Shown here: positions 9,401 through 16,755 of the stretch, piece after piece
Numbering within the stretch: position 1 is the first letter of the stretch
Layout of the letters: each line of letters starts with the position of its first letter
Origin: a virus
Reading direction: 5' to 3' (one strand)
Virus record (IMG/VR): IMGVR_UViG_3300025671_000281
Location: 1-32,020 of that record
Length of the DNA: 32,020 nucleotides
The notes under the pieces: generated by a model
Told to the model about the DNA's origin: nothing
The model's database searches: none
The model's input: the letters and a program-made list of their open reading frames with translations, nothing else
Translations under genes and position numbers: made by a program

Positions 9401-9521
9401 AGCAGAAGATGGTTGGGGTGAATCTGATACGAGAGCCCTTAGACGTTTAATACCGTACCAAAACTTGACGTTTATTAGACAAGGTTTTGATACAATAGAA
9501 GAAAAGGTGGGTGACTTATGA
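6459..9521 (+). CDS. Internal virion protein D-like (T7 gp16 analogue) without a transglycosylase domain
   Basis: At 1020 aa this is the largest protein of the genome and occupies the gp16 position. T7 gp16 is 1318 aa and begins with a lytic transglycosylase (SLT) domain. Here the N-terminus goes directly into a helical region with Gly/Ala-rich hydrophobic stretches at about 110-135, 140-165 and 180-205, and I see no SLT catalytic pattern. The remainder is long, helical and charged, with 'WAAAIRKESDRVIVVPG' and 'GKTIFQFRSFMFASTQRML' near residues 815-865, features I associate with the inner-membrane part of the ejectosome. ATG overlaps the previous stop, and its own stop overlaps the fibre start (ATGA). 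Confidence 0.75.
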   Translation: MPFVSSPEDAVLKNKLVNLAETEPDKPTVSELASALWRQENTIGSFLAQEEGLPKRVDDRSFNPFDYLTEEEALDDVFVSNAALADTVDEIDALRRQSAKEKADRETIRKGGAMSFVIGAGVAIADPINLIPIGGAVAKTYKAGNSILSAGIITGSISSASSAVTEAALHATQLERTIGESAINVGASFLLGSAIGVGANQLNRYINKSQLEEIERSMNVEPKIARGEDTVFDFQSEKIKAEAEAEGITPEQLSVGAAQVANGQQVSGKTGKFLAKALGFDPLSRTLTSANPETRRIANMLAENPYKMDGPSMTAAESLTKIKDGYYNAALQSHTDAFRAYRKRNKGKGTMKRLQFNEAVSTAIREGRHDIPEVEAAAKAWQKELYDPIKNELIETKLLPEDVDVTTAVNYLNRRWNKNKVAAELPDFVKVVSRWLKDEDLNLFAKAQDARIKIVDATGAERTKLQAIIDKAEFKEAKELEDFDYEDIARQIAQRIMGTPDGKLPYDWKMGEGSKSGGLNGASGLRGPLKSRVFQIPDNMVEKFMDNNIEDLGRMYLRQTAADLELTKKFGDVGMTDAFKEIETWHKTALDNAKTEKERLALVAAYDADIKDLAAMRDRIRGVYGDIDPNNIWVRAGRVSRNLNYLRFMGGIVASSVPDVARIFMAEGVARTFSKGLLPLAKNLKTFKVSAAEAKRYGVGIDALMGGRSQIIADIVDYTQPGTAFERGLQSMTDNFGRINLMDYWTAGVKQLHAVTMQNGVIDDLLKGKIDKRLARLGIDNANAENIARQLKKHAEKVDGVWISNAKNWDSPALYEMWAAAIRKESDRVIVVPGQEKPLFMSSELGKTIFQFRSFMFASTQRMLIGALQGQDHNAMAGVLMLTSIGTMAYAFKQWDAKREISDDPVELIVEGIDRAGVLGSLMEINNTLEKLSSNNFGLRPLLGIERGAARFVSRSMSENLLGPTVGSLLDTSLRVANAGLAEDGWGESDTRALRRLIPYQNLTFIRQGFDTIEEKVGDL

Positions 9522-11695
9522 CAGTAGCAAACAATCTAAGTAGAGACCAATATTCTGCAACCAGTGGGCAGACGGTATTTCCGTACACTTTTGAGATATT
9601 TCAAAAGGAAGATGTTGCGGTTCTGAAAAATTCTGTACTGCTAGCAGAGGGAACAAACTATACCGTTTCTGGTGTTGGTGCTGAAAATGGCGGGAATATA
9701 ACCCTAACCATAGGCGCAACCGCTGGTGATTTAATTACTATTTATCGAAACATGGCGCTTGAACGAACAAGTGACTACCAAACGTCTGGCGACTTTTTAG
9801 CCCAAGAAGTTAACAATGACTTTGATCGTCTCTGGCTTGCATCACAGCAAATCAATGACAGCATTAGTAGGGTTATAACTATCCCAGAAGGAGATAGCCC
9901 TAGCGTAAATTTGGAATTGCCTGCTGCATTAGATAGGGCTGGAAAGGTTTTATCTTTTGATTCTGGCGGTAATGTCACAGTAACAACGGGCGGTGGTGGC
10001 GGTGGCGCTTCTGACGCATCGGCTGTTACTTATACTCCTGGCGGTGCTGGCGCAGTAGAAACAACGGTGCAGACAAAGTTGAGAGAGTTTGTATCTGTTA
10101 AAGACTTTGGCGCTACAGGTAATGGCACAACGGATGACACGGCATTTATATCTGCTGCATTAAACAGTGGGGCAACAACCGTATATTTTCCAACTGGTAC
10201 TTATAAGATCACTTCAAGCATAGTTTGCACTGTAACTGATAATCTTTCAATTATTGGTGATGGGGCAAAAATAGACATGGACTCGGTTGAAATTGGGGAT
10301 ATGTTAAGTGTTACCATTGGCTCTGCTATTGATATATTTTCAGTAGAAGGACTGCATTTTGACGGCAACGGATATGCTAGAACTGGTATTCATGTTGATT
10401 GCGACGGAAGTGCAGTTCAGTTATTAACGGTTCAAAATAATTTTTGCGAGGCGTTTGATAATCTTTTTACGACTAGCAGCACTTACGGAATTAGGGTCGA
10501 TGCACTTGGGGCTGAGTCTGTAAGAATTATAGGTAATAGAGTTTACAATGTAACCAGAACACAGGTAAACCCAGGCGTAATTGCCTCGGTTGGCATTGGT
10601 GTGTATGAAGTTGTTCATGGCGCTGTTATTAGCCAAAATCATATTGAAAACGTTGGAAGCCCTGTGGGTGACGCGGATGCCGATGGGGTTCATGTATTCT
10701 CATATAATAGACTTTTAACGGAACATCAAACTGCTTCACCAAAAATAGTAGAGAACTATTTTTATAACTGCAAAGGTAGGTTTGTTAAACTTCAAAGCGC
10801 CAACGCCATAGTTTCAAACAACCATTTTGAAATTAACAACATGGAAACTGTTGATGGTTTTAGATATGTTGATTTTCAATCTGGCGGCGGTATTTGCGCA
10901 AACAACATTGCTTTTCATAATCCTGCTATTGGTTATGGGCAGGAAGCAATATTTGTTGGTTGCTCATTAAGAAGTTATGCCATACATGAAAATGTTTATA
11001 TTGTTTCAAACAACTCCGTAATTCTTGAAGGCGATATGTATTGCTTTGGATTTGTGTTCCAAGATGGGCTTGGGGTTAGCAATGGCACTGTTAAGTTTTC
11101 GGACAATATTGTTACTGATAGATTTGATACTTATGACGTAGAGTTTTTTACTGTTCTTGGAATTGACAACAATATTGAGTTTTTAGATTTAACAATCAGC
11201 AATAACCAGCTTGGATACCTTGGAAGCTCTGGAGCTTTATTTTCGTTTTATGGCGGGTCTCTTGCTGATCTTGCCGATGCCGTTACAGGGCCATCTATTG
11301 CCGATAAACTTAAGTTAAGTTTAATTAACAATTCTGTTAGAACAGAAGGCGCTGGAATTGATTTAATTGATACCCAGACAAGTGGTGGCAATGCGCTTTA
11401 TATGAAGCATTTAATGATTCGTGGAAACTCTAATTTTACAGATTCTCAGGTTCTTGCAAAAGGAATTGATGTAAATACGCTGCCGCAAGGCACTTCATTT
11501 TATTTCAGTACTGATAATACTGCGTCTGGTGGTCTTGTTAATGCGCCTATTGGCTTTAATAGATATCAGTTAGTTGAAAAAATAAGCCATAACTTTTGTA
11601 GGCTTACCGATTTTGTTGGTAATGAAGTAGCCTTATTTAGAACAGACACTTCGTCTGGTTACAAGTACACCAGCACAACAGCGTTGACATTCTAA
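9518..11695 (+). CDS. Tail fibre/tailspike: T7-type N-terminal anchor plus pectate-lyase-like beta-helix
   Basis: Residues 1-150 match the T7 gp17 N-terminal (virion-binding) pattern: 'QYSATSGQTVFPYTFEIFQ', 'GDLITIYRNMALERTSDYQ', 'GDFLAQEVNNDFDRLWLA'. A glycine-rich linker (about 156-166) follows. From about 191 comes the opening of a pectate-lyase-3 type right-handed beta-helix ('VKDFGATGNGTTDDTAF' and 'VYFPTGTYKI'). The rest (about 200-680) consists of short beta repeats with many Asn residues ('VSNNHFEINN', 'ISNNQLGYLG'). Such architecture is found in tailspikes that bind, and often depolymerise, capsular or O-antigen polysaccharide. Enzymatic activity is inferred, and I cannot place catalytic residues. 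It overlaps both neighbours by a few bases. Confidence 0.88.
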   Translation: MTVANNLSRDQYSATSGQTVFPYTFEIFQKEDVAVLKNSVLLAEGTNYTVSGVGAENGGNITLTIGATAGDLITIYRNMALERTSDYQTSGDFLAQEVNNDFDRLWLASQQINDSISRVITIPEGDSPSVNLELPAALDRAGKVLSFDSGGNVTVTTGGGGGGASDASAVTYTPGGAGAVETTVQTKLREFVSVKDFGATGNGTTDDTAFISAALNSGATTVYFPTGTYKITSSIVCTVTDNLSIIGDGAKIDMDSVEIGDMLSVTIGSAIDIFSVEGLHFDGNGYARTGIHVDCDGSAVQLLTVQNNFCEAFDNLFTTSSTYGIRVDALGAESVRIIGNRVYNVTRTQVNPGVIASVGIGVYEVVHGAVISQNHIENVGSPVGDADADGVHVFSYNRLLTEHQTASPKIVENYFYNCKGRFVKLQSANAIVSNNHFEINNMETVDGFRYVDFQSGGGICANNIAFHNPAIGYGQEAIFVGCSLRSYAIHENVYIVSNNSVILEGDMYCFGFVFQDGLGVSNGTVKFSDNIVTDRFDTYDVEFFTVLGIDNNIEFLDLTISNNQLGYLGSSGALFSFYGGSLADLADAVTGPSIADKLKLSLINNSVRTEGAGIDLIDTQTSGGNALYMKHLMIRGNSNFTDSQVLAKGIDVNTLPQGTSFYFSTDNTASGGLVNAPIGFNRYQLVEKISHNFCRLTDFVGNEVALFRTDTSSGYKYTSTTALTF

Positions 11696-12081
11696 TGTCT
11701 AAGTCATTACTTAAAAGAATAGGTGTATCTGGGTACAACAAGCCCAAGCGTACACCTAGTCACCCCACTAAGTCGCACGTTGTTGTGGCTAAAGAGGGCG
11801 ATAAGGTAAAGACAATACGCTTTGGACAGCAGGGCGTATCTGGTTCACCTAAGAGAGAGGGCGAGTCAGATGCAGCTAGAAAGAGGCGAGAGTCATTCAA
11901 GGCTCGGCATAGACGAAACATAGCCAAGGGTAGAATGTCTGCGGCTTTTTGGGCCTCAAAAGTTAAGTGGATAATAGTTCTAACTGGTAGTATAATCCTC
12001 TCAGGAGGTAACAACCATGCCGAACTACAATTTGAAAGTGTTAACAGTATGCCCTCGATGCAAGCAGGAAAGATTAGCTAG
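11695..12081 (+). CDS. Conserved Lys/Arg-rich phage protein with an extended C-terminus, 128 aa
   Basis: The first 92 residues are of a conserved family I recognise from aquatic phages but whose function is unknown: 'VSGYNKPKRTPSHPTKSHVV', 'IRFGQQGVSG', 'RRESFKARHRRNIAKG', ending 'KVKW'. Relatives as I know them end at or near this tryptophan. Here the frame runs on for about 36 more residues, hydrophobic and unlike the rest, and overlaps the first 65 bases of the HNH gene. The tail therefore looks like read-through into inserted DNA. Very basic (a cluster of Arg/Lys in residues 60-85), so nucleic-acid or capsid binding is possible, but this is a guess. TAATG coupling to the fibre gene. Confidence 0.75.
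   Translation: MSKSLLKRIGVSGYNKPKRTPSHPTKSHVVVAKEGDKVKTIRFGQQGVSGSPKREGESDAARKRRESFKARHRRNIAKGRMSAAFWASKVKWIIVLTGSIILSGGNNHAELQFESVNSMPSMQAGKIS
11991..12009 (+). promoter_or_regulatory. Candidate -10 box and strong ribosome-binding site of the HNH gene
   Basis: A perfect TATAAT lies at 11991-11996, and AGGAGGT at 12003-12009 sits seven bases before the HNH ATG (12017). The -35 region at 17-bp spacing (TGGATA) is poor, so the promoter is tentative. The Shine-Dalgarno sequence is one of the best in the genome. Both signals lie inside the extended end of the upstream reading frame, as expected for an endonuclease gene that carries its own expression signals. Confidence 0.4.
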
Positions 12082-12469
12082 GGGCGATGTTGTAAGGAAA
12101 GCTGAGCGTGAAGGCAGAGAATTGTTTTGCAAGCCATGTCGGAATCAAACAAGGTTTGAAGATAAGCCTCACCCAACAAAAGGAACTGGCATTAAAAATG
12201 ATCCAGAACTTAAAAGAACGCGCGACAGCTATTACAAAGCTAAAAGAAGATGCAAACTTGGATCGAGGCATCATCGCTGTTATAGAGATGTTGAGTTTAG
12301 ATTTAATAGCTTTGAGGAATTTCTTGCAGAAGTTGGATTAAGACCTGAAGGGAAAACGATTGATCGTATTGACCCTCTAGGACATTATGAGAAAGGTAAT
12401 GTTAGATGGGCGACAATTGCAGAGCAAGCACAAAACAGATTGCCAAAAGGCTATTGGACTAATTTATGA
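12017..12469 (+). CDS. HNH (homing-type) endonuclease, 150 aa
   Basis: The N-terminal zinc finger is C-P-R-C at residues 12-15 paired with C-K-P-C at about 38-41. The C-terminal part carries the phage HNH signature 'TIDRIDPLGHYEKGNVRWAT' followed by 'EQAQNR', as in free-standing HNH and AP2-linked homing endonucleases. Such enzymes nick or cut DNA and spread their own gene. It sits inside a run of late structural genes with which it shares no role, overlaps the distorted end of the upstream gene by 65 bases, and has its own strong ribosome-binding site. The next gene starts within its stop codon (ATGA). Function as a mobile endonuclease is well supported by motif; the target site is unknown. 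Confidence 0.85.
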   Translation: MPNYNLKVLTVCPRCKQERLARGDVVRKAEREGRELFCKPCRNQTRFEDKPHPTKGTGIKNDPELKRTRDSYYKAKRRCKLGSRHHRCYRDVEFRFNSFEEFLAEVGLRPEGKTIDRIDPLGHYEKGNVRWATIAEQAQNRLPKGYWTNL

Positions 12470-12618
12470 GAAAACCGAAGAAGGGTTTATACTACAACAT
12501 AATGAAGAAGCGGGAGCGTATTGCTTCTGGTTCTGGTGAGCGCATGAGAAAGCCTGGCACTAAAGGTGCGCCAACGGCTAAAGATTTTAAAGACGCTGCT
12601 AAAACAGCAAGGAGTTAA
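12466..12618 (+). CDS. Small conserved basic phage protein, 50 aa
   Basis: The reading frame starts at ATG 12466, overlapping the HNH stop as ATGA, and ends TAA 12616-12618. It encodes a basic 50-residue protein with 'KKGLYYNIMKKRERIASGSG' (residues 5-24) and 'GTKGAPTAKDFKDAAKTA' (30-47). I recognise this as a family of short proteins found widely next to structural genes in phages of aquatic bacteria. Its role is unknown. The conserved pattern and tight packing with neighbours make it a real gene despite its size. Confidence 0.8.
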   Translation: MRKPKKGLYYNIMKKRERIASGSGERMRKPGTKGAPTAKDFKDAAKTARS

Positions 12619-12621
12619 ATT

Positions 12622-12876
12622 ATGGCTATGAAAGACGCAAGCGGATATGACGCACCAGCAAGTAACGCATTTGCTGTAACCCCTAACGATTCAGCTAACC
12701 TAACACACGCGGCTCGCGCTTTGTTTGTTGGTGGTGCAGGAGCAGTTAAAGTGGATACATTGGGCGGTGACACAGTGACATTCACTGGTGTATTGGCTGG
12801 CTCTATCCTACCTGTTCGAATATTGAAAGTGTATGCAACTGGAACTGACGCAACCAACATTGTAGCGGTGTACTAA
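12622..12876 (+). CDS. Spike base protein-like (RCAP_Rcc01079-like), 84 aa
   Basis: This 84-aa beta-rich protein has the pattern 'ASNAFAVTPNDSANLTHAAR', then 'ALFVGGAGAVKVDTLGGDTV', and 'LPVRILKVYATGTDATNIVA' at the end. These match my memory of the small spike-base proteins of gene-transfer-agent and phage tail spikes, which form a trimeric base for the receptor-binding protein. The start follows an AAGGAG ribosome-binding site at 12609-12614. It lies immediately before the large adhesin gene, which fits a role as its attachment base. The family assignment is from memory. Confidence 0.65.
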   Translation: MAMKDASGYDAPASNAFAVTPNDSANLTHAARALFVGGAGAVKVDTLGGDTVTFTGVLAGSILPVRILKVYATGTDATNIVAVY

Positions 12877-12877
12877 T

Positions 12878-15238
12878 ATGATTGACCTCGGCATTAACCT
12901 ATTTCAAGAAATTGCGGCTCTTGGTGGTGGTGGCGGGGGCTATTCAATCTCGAACTCCCTACGCTTCAACAATGATGACTCAGCCTATCTAACGCGTACT
13001 CCAGCAAGTGCGGGTAACCGTAAGACGTGGACATGGAGTGGGTGGGTTAAATTTGGGGGTTTATCAGAAACCTTTCCAAGATTGTTTAGCACAGGAACAG
13101 ATGCCAACAACAGGACGGAAATTTTATTTATAACTAGCACAAACCAGATTAGATTTTTATCTACTGTTGGCGGGGTGAGTAGGGGTGTAATTGATACCAA
13201 TGCAAGTTTGCGTGACGCAAGTGGCTGGTATCATTTAGTCATTTCGCTAAACGCCTCAGCAACAACTTTGTCTGTATATATAAATGGGGTGCAACAAACT
13301 CTCGCAGTGACAACTGCGATTGCTAATGTTGACCACATGATAAATGCTACAAATGCTCATAACATTGGAAGGTACTTTGGTAGTGGTAATCATTTTGACG
13401 GCTATCTCTCAGAAGTCAACTTCATTGACGGCCAAGCCCTAACCGCTGACGACTTCGGTGAGATTAACGCAACCACAGGCGAGTGGGTTCCAAAAGCATA
13501 CGAAGGCACATACGGCACTAACGGATTCTATTTAGAATTCAAAGACGGTGCTGCACTAGGCGATGATACTAGCGGTAACACTAACGATTGGACACCTACC
13601 AACTTAGCAAGCACAGATCAAATGCTTGATACGCCTACGAATAATTTTTCTACGCTGAACCCACTAAGAAAACCGACTTACGCAACACTTTCAGATGGTA
13701 ATCTAGTAGCAACCACAACAGGTTCACAAAATGTTTGGAACTTTGCGTCAACTATAGGTCTTCCTGTAAATCAAGGCGGCAAATTTATTTTTGAAGCAAC
13801 TCTTGGCACATTGGAAGGCGCAACCACACTTACAGGAATGGGGTTTATCACACAAGATCAATCTCCAAACTCAGCAACGCATAGCTCATCTGATTGTGTC
13901 GTTGCATATTTTTGTGGTGGATCAAAAACTGTTGCGGGAGTTAATTCAGCATACGGGGCAACTTACACAACCAATGACGTTATTACCTGTGCAATCGACA
14001 TAACGAATGACAGTGCAGAGTTTTTTAAGAATGGTGTTTCTCAAGGAACAATAACATCACTTGGATTAAATTCATCAGATACACTTTTTGCGTTTGTTGG
14101 TAATAATCAATCATCGGTAGACGGTTCTTGGTCATTAGTAAACTTTGGCCAATTAGATTTCACCTACACGCCACCTGCTGGCTTCTTAGCACTATGCGCT
14201 GACAACCTACCAGAGCCTACTATTGTAGACAGCGAGACGCAGTTTAATGTTGTGACTTACACTGGCACAGGTTCGCCTCGATCAATAACAGGGGTTGGAT
14301 TTGAGCCTGACTTTGTTTGGATTAAAGGAAGATCAGATCCCGCCGATTATCACTTTTTATTTGATGTTGTTCGTGGCCCTGATAAAGTTTTGAAAAGCAA
14401 TGCAACTGATGCTGAGTATTTTGGCGGCGGTACTGGGTATTTCCCATCGTTTGATTCAGATGGGTTTAGTTTAACTGGGAATGGGTTGGTGAATGGAAAT
14501 ACAAACACCTATGTAGCGTGGTGTTGGAAAGCTGGCGGCACAGCAGTAACAAACACAGACGGATCAATCACTTCACAGGTCAGTGCTAACGTAGACGCTG
14601 GATTTAGTATTGTAGGCTATACAGGTACTGGGGCAGCGGCTACTATTGGCCATGGGTTAAGTTCTGCACCTGATATGATAATTGTTAAAAATAGAGACTA
14701 TGCTGTTTTGTGGGTTGTATATCACTCATCAAACACTTCTGCACCTGAGACAGAAGCTCTTATATTAAACTCAACCGATGCTACCGTAGACAACAATACA
14801 GTTTGGAATGATACAGCCCCAACTTCATCTGTTTTTAGTGTCGAAACCAGTTTGGCTACCAACCAACTAAATGATAAACACATAGCCTACTGCTTCCACA
14901 GCGTAGAGGGCTTCAGCAAGTTCGGCTCGTATGTCGGAAATGGATCAGCGGATGGACCATTTGTTTACACGGGTTTCAGACCTGCTTTTGTTATGATTAA
15001 GAGAACTGATTCTTCTGATGAGTGGGCAATGCACGACAGCGCAAGACCATCATATAACCCAGCTAATCTTCGTTTGTTAGCAAACGGTAGTGGTGCGGAA
15101 CTTTCAACACAGCCTATTGATCTGACAGCAAATGGGTTTAAAGTTAGAAGCACCGCACCATCACACAACGCATCTGGCGGTACATACATATACATGGCAT
15201 TTGCCGAAGCACCATTTAAGAATGCGGTGGCGCGATGA
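12878..15238 (+). CDS. Large adhesin/tail appendage: LamG-like + SPRY-like + DUF7483-like repeats
   Basis: This 786-aa surface protein begins with a Gly-rich stretch. Residues about 22-215 show a LamG/concanavalin-like domain ('SLRFNNDDSAYLTRT', 'WTWSGWVKFG', 'YLSEVNFIDGQALTADDFGE'). Residues about 265-440 resemble a SPRY-type domain ('TTNDVITCAIDITNDSAEFF', 'FKNGVSQGTI'). From about 455 there are tandem related modules of the kind labelled DUF7483 ('GVGFEPDFVWIKGR', 'GLSSAPDMIIVKNRD', 'GFRPAFVMIKRTD'; each followed by 'VAWCWKAGG', 'IAYCFHSVEGF' or 'YMAFAEAPF'). No enzyme motif was seen. It is probably a carbohydrate-binding receptor or decoration fibre working with the small base protein upstream. 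Domain names are from pattern recognition. Confidence 0.8.
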   Translation: MIDLGINLFQEIAALGGGGGGYSISNSLRFNNDDSAYLTRTPASAGNRKTWTWSGWVKFGGLSETFPRLFSTGTDANNRTEILFITSTNQIRFLSTVGGVSRGVIDTNASLRDASGWYHLVISLNASATTLSVYINGVQQTLAVTTAIANVDHMINATNAHNIGRYFGSGNHFDGYLSEVNFIDGQALTADDFGEINATTGEWVPKAYEGTYGTNGFYLEFKDGAALGDDTSGNTNDWTPTNLASTDQMLDTPTNNFSTLNPLRKPTYATLSDGNLVATTTGSQNVWNFASTIGLPVNQGGKFIFEATLGTLEGATTLTGMGFITQDQSPNSATHSSSDCVVAYFCGGSKTVAGVNSAYGATYTTNDVITCAIDITNDSAEFFKNGVSQGTITSLGLNSSDTLFAFVGNNQSSVDGSWSLVNFGQLDFTYTPPAGFLALCADNLPEPTIVDSETQFNVVTYTGTGSPRSITGVGFEPDFVWIKGRSDPADYHFLFDVVRGPDKVLKSNATDAEYFGGGTGYFPSFDSDGFSLTGNGLVNGNTNTYVAWCWKAGGTAVTNTDGSITSQVSANVDAGFSIVGYTGTGAAATIGHGLSSAPDMIIVKNRDYAVLWVVYHSSNTSAPETEALILNSTDATVDNNTVWNDTAPTSSVFSVETSLATNQLNDKHIAYCFHSVEGFSKFGSYVGNGSADGPFVYTGFRPAFVMIKRTDSSDEWAMHDSARPSYNPANLRLLANGSGAELSTQPIDLTANGFKVRSTAPSHNASGGTYIYMAFAEAPFKNAVAR

Positions 15239-15498
15239 TAGCCTTTTTACTATTTATACTCTTACAAGTCGCTGACTCATGGACTACCCTTACGGCTTTG
15301 AAGATGAACGGGCGCGAGTTAAATCCATTATTGAACTACGTCTTTAGAATGATTGGGCCTGTTCAGGGTTTAATCCTAATGAAGTCGCTATCAATAATCA
15401 TCATTGGTCTGCTGGTCTTTGACCACTGGATTGTATGGGTATTGAATGGTGTTTATACTATTGTTGTCTTACACAATATCAAGCAGATTAAGGGGTAA
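15235..15498 (+). CDS. Small membrane protein, DUF5658-like
   Basis: This 87-aa protein has three predicted membrane segments (residues about 2-12, 43-60 and 62-79). Between the first two is the pattern 'LQVADSWTTLTALKMNGREL' followed by 'NPLL', which I associate with the DUF5658 family (D-x-x-[ST]-T ... E-x-N-P). Start overlaps the adhesin stop (ATGA). As the first gene of a membrane and lysis block it may assist holin function or lysis, but no direct evidence shows this. Confidence 0.7.
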   Translation: MIAFLLFILLQVADSWTTLTALKMNGRELNPLLNYVFRMIGPVQGLILMKSLSIIIIGLLVFDHWIVWVLNGVYTIVVLHNIKQIKG

Positions 15499-15501
15499 TT
15501 T

Positions 15502-15834
15502 ATGTCTGTTGAATCGGCAGTAGCCAAGCTACAAGTGCAGCAAGAGGCTATGGCCGATGATCTAAGAGACATGAAGTCTGCGCTAAACTCGATAGCATCA
15601 TCACTAGAAAAACTTAGTGTCTTAGAACAGCGTCAAGCTAACTCTCACACCAGTATTGATAGGGCGCATAAGCGATTGGATAACGTCGAGTCACTTCTTA
15701 AAGAAGAAGTTAAAGGGCATGAGAAAAGACTGCAAGCAATCGAGATATCAATAGCCAAGAACCAGTGGATCGAAAGGCTTATTATGGCTGGTGTCATGGG
15801 CGTGATTGGGTTGTGGATTAAAGGTGGAATCTAG
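15502..15834 (+). CDS. Coiled-coil protein with C-terminal membrane anchor (XhlA-like lysis protein)
   Basis: This 110-aa protein consists of heptad-rich helix (residues about 5-85) ending in one hydrophobic segment at about 92-106 ('RLIMAGVMGVIGLWI'). Such tail-anchored coiled coils lie beside holins in many phages (XhlA-type) and are thought to assist holin or endolysin action. The stop overlaps the GTG start of the holin gene (TAGTG). The assignment to lysis comes from position and shape, not from a specific motif. Confidence 0.65.
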   Translation: MSVESAVAKLQVQQEAMADDLRDMKSALNSIASSLEKLSVLEQRQANSHTSIDRAHKRLDNVESLLKEEVKGHEKRLQAIEISIAKNQWIERLIMAGVMGVIGLWIKGGI

Positions 15835-16223
15835 TGGGCTTCATCGACCTAATAGCGGGGATATTCAAACCCGCTGCTGAGTTAATCGACGAGCTACACA
15901 CCTCTGAAGAAGAACGCATTAAACAACACAGGCGCTTGTTAGAGATACAAGCCCTAGTCCTAGACTCCTCTCTAAAATACGAACGTGAAATAATGACAGC
16001 CAAAGCTGAGATCGTATCAGCCGAGGCTAAGTCAGAGCATTGGATAACCGCCACATGGCGACCAATAACCATGCTTACCTTTCTAGCCCTAGCCGTTGGC
16101 GATGCCTTGGGCTGGCTACCAAATCCATTACGTGATGAAGCCTGGACTCTGTTACAGTTAGGTCTGGGTGGCTACGTTGTTGGGCGTTCAGCCGAGAAAG
16201 TAATTCAGACAGTGAGAAACTAA
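15834..16223 (+). CDS. Holin, 3-TM family
   Basis: This 129-aa protein starts with GTG that overlaps the previous stop. The family pattern includes 'FIDLIAGIFKPAAELIDEL', a charged helix 'SEEERIKQHRRLLEIQA' and 'SEHWITATWRPITML', followed by hydrophobic stretches at about 78-93 and 101-118. This matches the 3-TM phage holin family (Holin_3TMs). Holins form lesions in the inner membrane at a set time so the lysozyme can reach the wall. It is directly upstream of a 39-aa gene and the lysozyme. Confidence 0.85.
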   Translation: MGFIDLIAGIFKPAAELIDELHTSEEERIKQHRRLLEIQALVLDSSLKYEREIMTAKAEIVSAEAKSEHWITATWRPITMLTFLALAVGDALGWLPNPLRDEAWTLLQLGLGGYVVGRSAEKVIQTVRN

Positions 16224-16342
16224 TGCCATTATTAAAAGGTTATTCCAAGAAAACGGTTAAGAAGAACATTAAGACTTTGTTATCTGAGGGCTACCCACAG
16301 AAGCAAGCGGTGGCTATTGCTCTGCCTAAGAAGAAGAAGTAA
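16223..16342 (+). CDS. Short conserved basic protein (DUF6496-like), 39 aa
   Basis: This short frame begins in the holin stop (TAATG) and ends in the lysozyme start (TAATG). It encodes 'LLKGYSKKTVKKNIKTLL', then 'EGYPQKQAVAIAL' and a C-terminal run of lysines. I recognise the pattern as a short phage family (DUF6496-like) of unknown function, often close to structural or lysis genes. Conservation of the 'GYPQKQAVAIAL' motif and coupling on both sides support it as a gene. Confidence 0.8.
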   Translation: MPLLKGYSKKTVKKNIKTLLSEGYPQKQAVAIALPKKKK

Positions 16343-16755
16343 TGCGCAACCTGGTCGAGATGTTAAAGAGACACGAAGGGCTAAGGCTAAAGCCGTATCT
16401 CTGTACTACAGATCAGTTAACTATCGGCTATGGTAGAAACCTAGAAAGCATGGGTATCAGTCGGTATGAGGCAGAGATTATGCTCGTCTCAGATATCGAG
16501 CGATGCTACAACGAGCTAGAAGTCTTTGAGTGGTTTGTTAACTTAGATATAGTAAGGCAGGAGGCAATGGTTGACCTGCTGTTTAACTTGGGGTTGCCCA
16601 GGTTCTTAGGCTTTAAGAAGATGATTAAACACCTATCTAATAGGGACTACTCACAAGCTGCCGCTGAATTATTAAACTCACGTTACGCAATTCAAGTAGG
16701 GGATAGGGCTAACGAACTGGCTTATATGCTGGAGCGTGGCGAGTATCTGATATAA
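16342..16755 (+). CDS. Endolysin: GH24 lysozyme (T4-like)
   Basis: This 137-aa muramidase has the catalytic arrangement E-8aa-C-5aa-T: Glu12 in 'RHEGLRLKPY', Cys21 and Thr27 in 'LTIGYGRNL'. The Cys takes the place of Asp20 of T4 lysozyme, a substitution known in active members of the family. 'EAMVDLLFNLGLPRFLGFKK' follows as expected. There is no N-terminal signal or signal-arrest segment, so export should depend on the holin two genes upstream. It is the last late gene: a hairpin and the early promoter follow immediately. I did not find a convincing spanin pair. Confidence 0.9.
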   Translation: MRNLVEMLKRHEGLRLKPYLCTTDQLTIGYGRNLESMGISRYEAEIMLVSDIERCYNELEVFEWFVNLDIVRQEAMVDLLFNLGLPRFLGFKKMIKHLSNRDYSQAAAELLNSRYAIQVGDRANELAYMLERGEYLI

